From: HK1 sp965202735
GTDB taxonomy: Bacteria > Pseudomonadota > Gammaproteobacteria > HK1
Length of the DNA: 64,000 nucleotides
Direction: 5' to 3'
Assembly: GCA_965202735.1 (NCBI GenBank)
Contig: OZ241844.1
Coordinates: forward strand, 1,054,001 to 1,118,000
A program made the translations under genes and the position numbers. Below, in pieces: positions 61,617 through 64,000 of the stretch (position 1 is its first letter; each line of letters opens with the position of its first letter). Under the pieces are notes generated by a model. That model saw only the letters and a program-made list of their open reading frames with translations. It had not been told where the DNA came from and did no database searches.

Positions 61617-62513
61617 GTGCATCGCGGCACCATCTTCGTCGAGGACTGCGAGGTCCTGGCCCACCGGAAGCATCCGGCCGGCCAGTGGCGGCTGCGCGTC
61701 CATGCGCCGCGGACCGCGGCGAAGGCCGGCCCGGGCTCCTTCGTGCACCTGCAATGCGACCCCCTGCTGCCGATGCGGCGGCCCATGTCGCTGATGCGGG
61801 CGGACGCCGGCGGCGGATGGGTGGACATCCTGTACAAGGAGGCCGGCCACGGCACCAGGCTGCTCGCCGGCAAGCGCCCGGGCGCCCGCCTGAGCGTCAT
61901 CGGGCCCATCGGCCGTCCGTTCGAGGCGGTCCCGGGCCGCTCCCGCGCACTGCTCATCGGCGGTGGCGTCGGCATCCCGCCCATGGTCTTCCTCGCCGAC
62001 CGGCTGCGGCGCGACCCGTCGATATCGGCATTCGTGGCGATGGGCTCGGAAGTGCCGTTTCCGTTCGAGACGCGGGCGTCGGACATCCCGGTGCCGGGAA
62101 TCGACGGCGGCGCCGGCGCGACGATGCCGCTCCTGGAGCGCTGGGGGGTCGCCGCGCGGCTCGCGAGCGGGGCCGGGCTCGACGGCTGCCACCGCGGCCG
62201 CGTCACCGATCTCGCGAGGATGTGGCTCGAGGCGCTCGACGAGGACGCGCGCGGCGAGGTGGCCGTCTACGCGTGCGGTCCGGCCCCCATGCTCGAAGCC
62301 TGTGTCGACCTCGCCCGCGCGTACGCGCTCCCGTGCCTCGTCTCGCTCGAGGAGTACATGGCGTGCGCGGTGGGGGGATGCGCCGGATGCGCGGTGCGGG
62401 TGCGCACGAGCGCCGGCCGCGCGATGCAGCGGGTGTGCGTGGACGGCCCGGTGTTCGACGGCCATGCCGTCGCGTTCGGCGCCCGGCCCGCGCCGCGCGC
62501 CGAGCCCCGATGA
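61617..62513 (+). CDS. PyrK-like FAD/2Fe-2S electron-transfer subunit
   Basis: 298 residues from GTG at 61617. Ferredoxin-reductase-type FAD domain (PGSFVHLQCDPLLPMRRPMS), NAD-binding domain (LLIGGGVGIPPMVFLADRLR; YACGPAPMLEACVDLAR), and a C-terminal 2Fe-2S cluster motif CAVGGCAGCAVRV with a fourth Cys in RVCVDGPVF. This is the layout of PyrK, the electron-transfer subunit of class 1B dihydroorotate dehydrogenase. Divergence from pyrB supports pyrimidine synthesis, but no PyrD is in view and the following gene is a CoA-transferase. An upstream in-frame ATG at 61545 is not conserved. Confidence 0.8.
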   Translation: MHRGTIFVEDCEVLAHRKHPAGQWRLRVHAPRTAAKAGPGSFVHLQCDPLLPMRRPMSLMRADAGGGWVDILYKEAGHGTRLLAGKRPGARLSVIGPIGRPFEAVPGRSRALLIGGGVGIPPMVFLADRLRRDPSISAFVAMGSEVPFPFETRASDIPVPGIDGGAGATMPLLERWGVAARLASGAGLDGCHRGRVTDLARMWLEALDEDARGEVAVYACGPAPMLEACVDLARAYALPCLVSLEEYMACAVGGCAGCAVRVRTSAGRAMQRVCVDGPVFDGHAVAFGARPAPRAEPR

Positions 62514-63745
62514 GCCCCGGCATGCGCCCGGCCGGGGAACCCTCGAAGCCCCTCGCCGGCATCCGCGTCCTCGAGATGGGACAGCTCATCGCGGGACCGT
62601 TCGCCGGGTGCATGCTCGCGTACTTCGGCGCCGAGGTGATCAAGGTCGAGCCCCCCGGCGCCGGAGACCCGCTGCGCAACTGGCGCGTGCTCAGGGACGG
62701 CACGTCGCTGTGGTGGCGTGCGATGGGGCGCAACAAGAAGTGCGTCACGCTGAACCTGCGCGAGCCGAAGGGCCGGGAGATCGCGCGCGCCCTCGCGCTG
62801 CGCAGCGACGTGCTCATCGAGAACTTCCGGCCCGGGACCATGGAGAAGTGGGGTCTCGGCCCCGACGCGCTGCGGGCCGAGCGCCCGGGCCTCGTCTACA
62901 CGCGGGTCTCGGGCTACGGCCAGACCGGCCCCTTCGCGTCGAAGCCCGGATTCGCCTCGGTATGCGAAGGCTTCGGCGGGCTGCGCTACGTCAACGGCTT
63001 TCCCGGCGAGCCGCCGGTGCGCCCCAACCTGAGCCTGGGCGACACCCTCGCCGCCCTGCACGCGGTGATCGGGGTGCTGCTCGCGCTGGTCCACCGCAAC
63101 CGCATCGACGGCGGCGCCCTCGGCGGGACCGGGCAGGTGGTCGACGTCGCCATCTACGAGTCCGTGTACAACGTGCTCGAGGCGATGGTCCCGGAGTACG
63201 ACGGGGCCGGGATCGTGCGCGAGCCGTCGGGCTCGACCCTGACCGGCATCGTCCCCACCAACACCTATCCGTGCGCGGACGGGCGCTACGTGATCATCGG
63301 GGGCAACGCGGACTCCATATTCAGGCGGCTGATGCGGGCGGCGGGACGCGGCGACCTGGCCGGCGACTCGCGGCTCGCCGACAACGCGGGCAGGGTTGCC
63401 CACCAGCGCGAGGTCGACGACGCGATCGCCGGGTGGACCCGGACCCTCGAATCCGGCCGCGTCCTCGACATCCTGGACGCAGCCGGGGTCCCCGCCGGCC
63501 CCATCTACAGCGTCGCCGACATGGTGGAGGACCCGCAGTACAACGCCCGCGGGCTGTTCGAGACGGTCGAGGTCGCGGGCGAGCCGCTGAAGATACCGGC
63601 CCTGACCCCGAAGCTCGGCGGCACGCCCGGTGCGACCCTGTGGCCGGGCCCCGAGCTCGGGGCGCACAATCGCGAGGTCTACGAGGGCGCCCTGGGCCTC
63701 GGCGAGGACGAGCTCCGGTCGCTTGCGAGCGCCGGGATCATCTGA
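62510..63745 (+). CDS. CaiB/BaiF family III CoA-transferase
   Basis: 411 residues. Family marks: GIRVLEMGQLIAGPFAGCML, FGAEVIKVEPPGAGDPLRNW, RNKKCVTLNLREPKGREIAR, SDVLIENFRPGTMEKWGLGP and TRVSGYGQTGPFASKPGFAS; the catalytic aspartate of the family falls in the stretch around SLGDTLAALHAVIGVL. Substrate cannot be told; ATGA overlap with the PyrK-like gene implies an operon. Followed 200 bp later by a probable aldehyde dehydrogenase, suggesting carboxylic-acid catabolism. Confidence 0.92.
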   Translation: MSPGMRPAGEPSKPLAGIRVLEMGQLIAGPFAGCMLAYFGAEVIKVEPPGAGDPLRNWRVLRDGTSLWWRAMGRNKKCVTLNLREPKGREIARALALRSDVLIENFRPGTMEKWGLGPDALRAERPGLVYTRVSGYGQTGPFASKPGFASVCEGFGGLRYVNGFPGEPPVRPNLSLGDTLAALHAVIGVLLALVHRNRIDGGALGGTGQVVDVAIYESVYNVLEAMVPEYDGAGIVREPSGSTLTGIVPTNTYPCADGRYVIIGGNADSIFRRLMRAAGRGDLAGDSRLADNAGRVAHQREVDDAIAGWTRTLESGRVLDILDAAGVPAGPIYSVADMVEDPQYNARGLFETVEVAGEPLKIPALTPKLGGTPGATLWPGPELGAHNREVYEGALGLGEDELRSLASAGII

Positions 63746-63855
63746 GGAGACATCCACGAGCACGAGGGGCCGCGCCGCTCATCCCCACCATCGCGCGCTG
63801 GATGCGCGAAGGCTTCCACACCGTGGCGCACGGCGCCACGCCGACGAAAACGCGG

Positions 63856-63922
63856 TTAGTGGGTCAGTTTGACTCCAGGACCGCCATATCGGTCGAGGAA
63901 GAAGTTCAAACTGACCCACTAC
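63856..63922 (+). repeat. Family-3 short inverted-repeat element, copy C
   Basis: About 67 bp with near-perfect 16-bp terminal inverted repeats: TAGTGGGTCAGTTTGA and TCAAACTGACCCACTA. The interior TCGAGGAAGAAGTTCAAACT resembles copy A. Located between the CoA-transferase and the next gene, ending 22 bp before that gene's start codon, so it could affect its mRNA leader. Confidence 0.85.
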
Positions 63923-63944
63923 CGAAAACGCTGGAGAGAAGACG

Positions 63945-64000
63945 ATGATCGGACCGGAGCTGGACTTCACGCCGCGCGGGCTCTACATCGGCGGCGAGTG
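63945..64000 (+). CDS. Probable aldehyde dehydrogenase (5' end only)
   Basis: ATG at 63945 with GGAGAGAAG just upstream; the 18 complete codons read MIGPELDFTPRGLYIGGE, followed by TG of probably a Trp codon. LYIGGEW is the typical N-terminal beta-strand of NAD(P)-dependent aldehyde dehydrogenases. The rest lies outside the window, so the assignment rests on a very short match plus context. Confidence 0.5.
   Translation, partial: MIGPELDFTPRGLYIGGE

Overview
The window comes from a high-GC Gammaproteobacterium whose order I cannot fix. RpoB, EF-Tu and the ribosomal proteins align best by eye with Escherichia coli/Chromatiales-type sequences, and three blocks copy E. coli gene order: tRNA-tufB-secE-nusG-rplKAJL-rpoBC; hfq-hflX-hflK-hflC-(DUF2065)-purA-rnr-rlmB with rpsF-rpsR-rplI-dnaB; and ffh-ypjD-corB. 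Composition is uneven: roughly 50-58% GC in the ribosomal block at the left end, 65-75% on the right, and one AT-rich island at about 26.6-28.0 kb.

Positions 1-34.6 kb (all minus strand) form one nearly unbroken information-processing super-cluster. Reading with transcription: tRNA-Tyr, tRNA-Gly, tRNA-Thr, tuf, tRNA-Trp, secE, nusG, rplK, rplA, rplJ, rplL, rpoB, rpoC, rpsL, rpsG, fusA, second tuf, then complete S10, spc and alpha operons ending in a truncated rpoA. Sigma70-like promoters are visible before tRNA-Tyr and before rpsL.

The standout feature lies inside this cluster. The only rpoB in the window (21671-29029) is an in-frame 2452-residue fusion. About 800 residues with two PD-(D/E)XK nuclease-like motifs, then two near-identical fibronectin-III-like repeats, run straight into RpoB at its fourth or fifth residue, with no start codon or ribosome binding site left for RpoB alone. 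RpoB also carries an extra ~85-residue insertion just before the rifampicin region.

Positions 34.8-42.1 kb hold ffh (minus), ypjD and a CorB/CorC-type membrane protein (plus), radA (minus), and an ATP-sulfurylase/APS-kinase fusion (plus) whose sulfurylase active-site motifs are degenerate. Positions 42.1-46.1 kb hold dnaB, rplI, a DUF2232 membrane protein, rpsR and rpsF; S6 ends in eight 12-residue Pro/Glu repeats. Positions 46.6-60.0 kb hold rlmB, rnr, a plus-strand tRNA-Leu, a DnaQ-CBS-nucleotidyltransferase protein, purA, hisZ, a DUF2065 protein, hflC, hflK, hflX, a 7 x 39-bp tandem repeat and hfq. Positions 60.4-64.0 kb hold pyrB (minus) divergent from a PyrK-like subunit, a CaiB/BaiF CoA-transferase and the first codons of a probable aldehyde dehydrogenase.

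Three families of short dispersed repeats occupy the intergenic spaces: six ~120-bp REP/MITE-like palindromic elements, two long CCCTCTCCC-type elements in inverted orientation, and three ~67-bp elements with 16-bp terminal inverted repeats. No CRISPR array, rRNA gene, transposase or prophage was seen.
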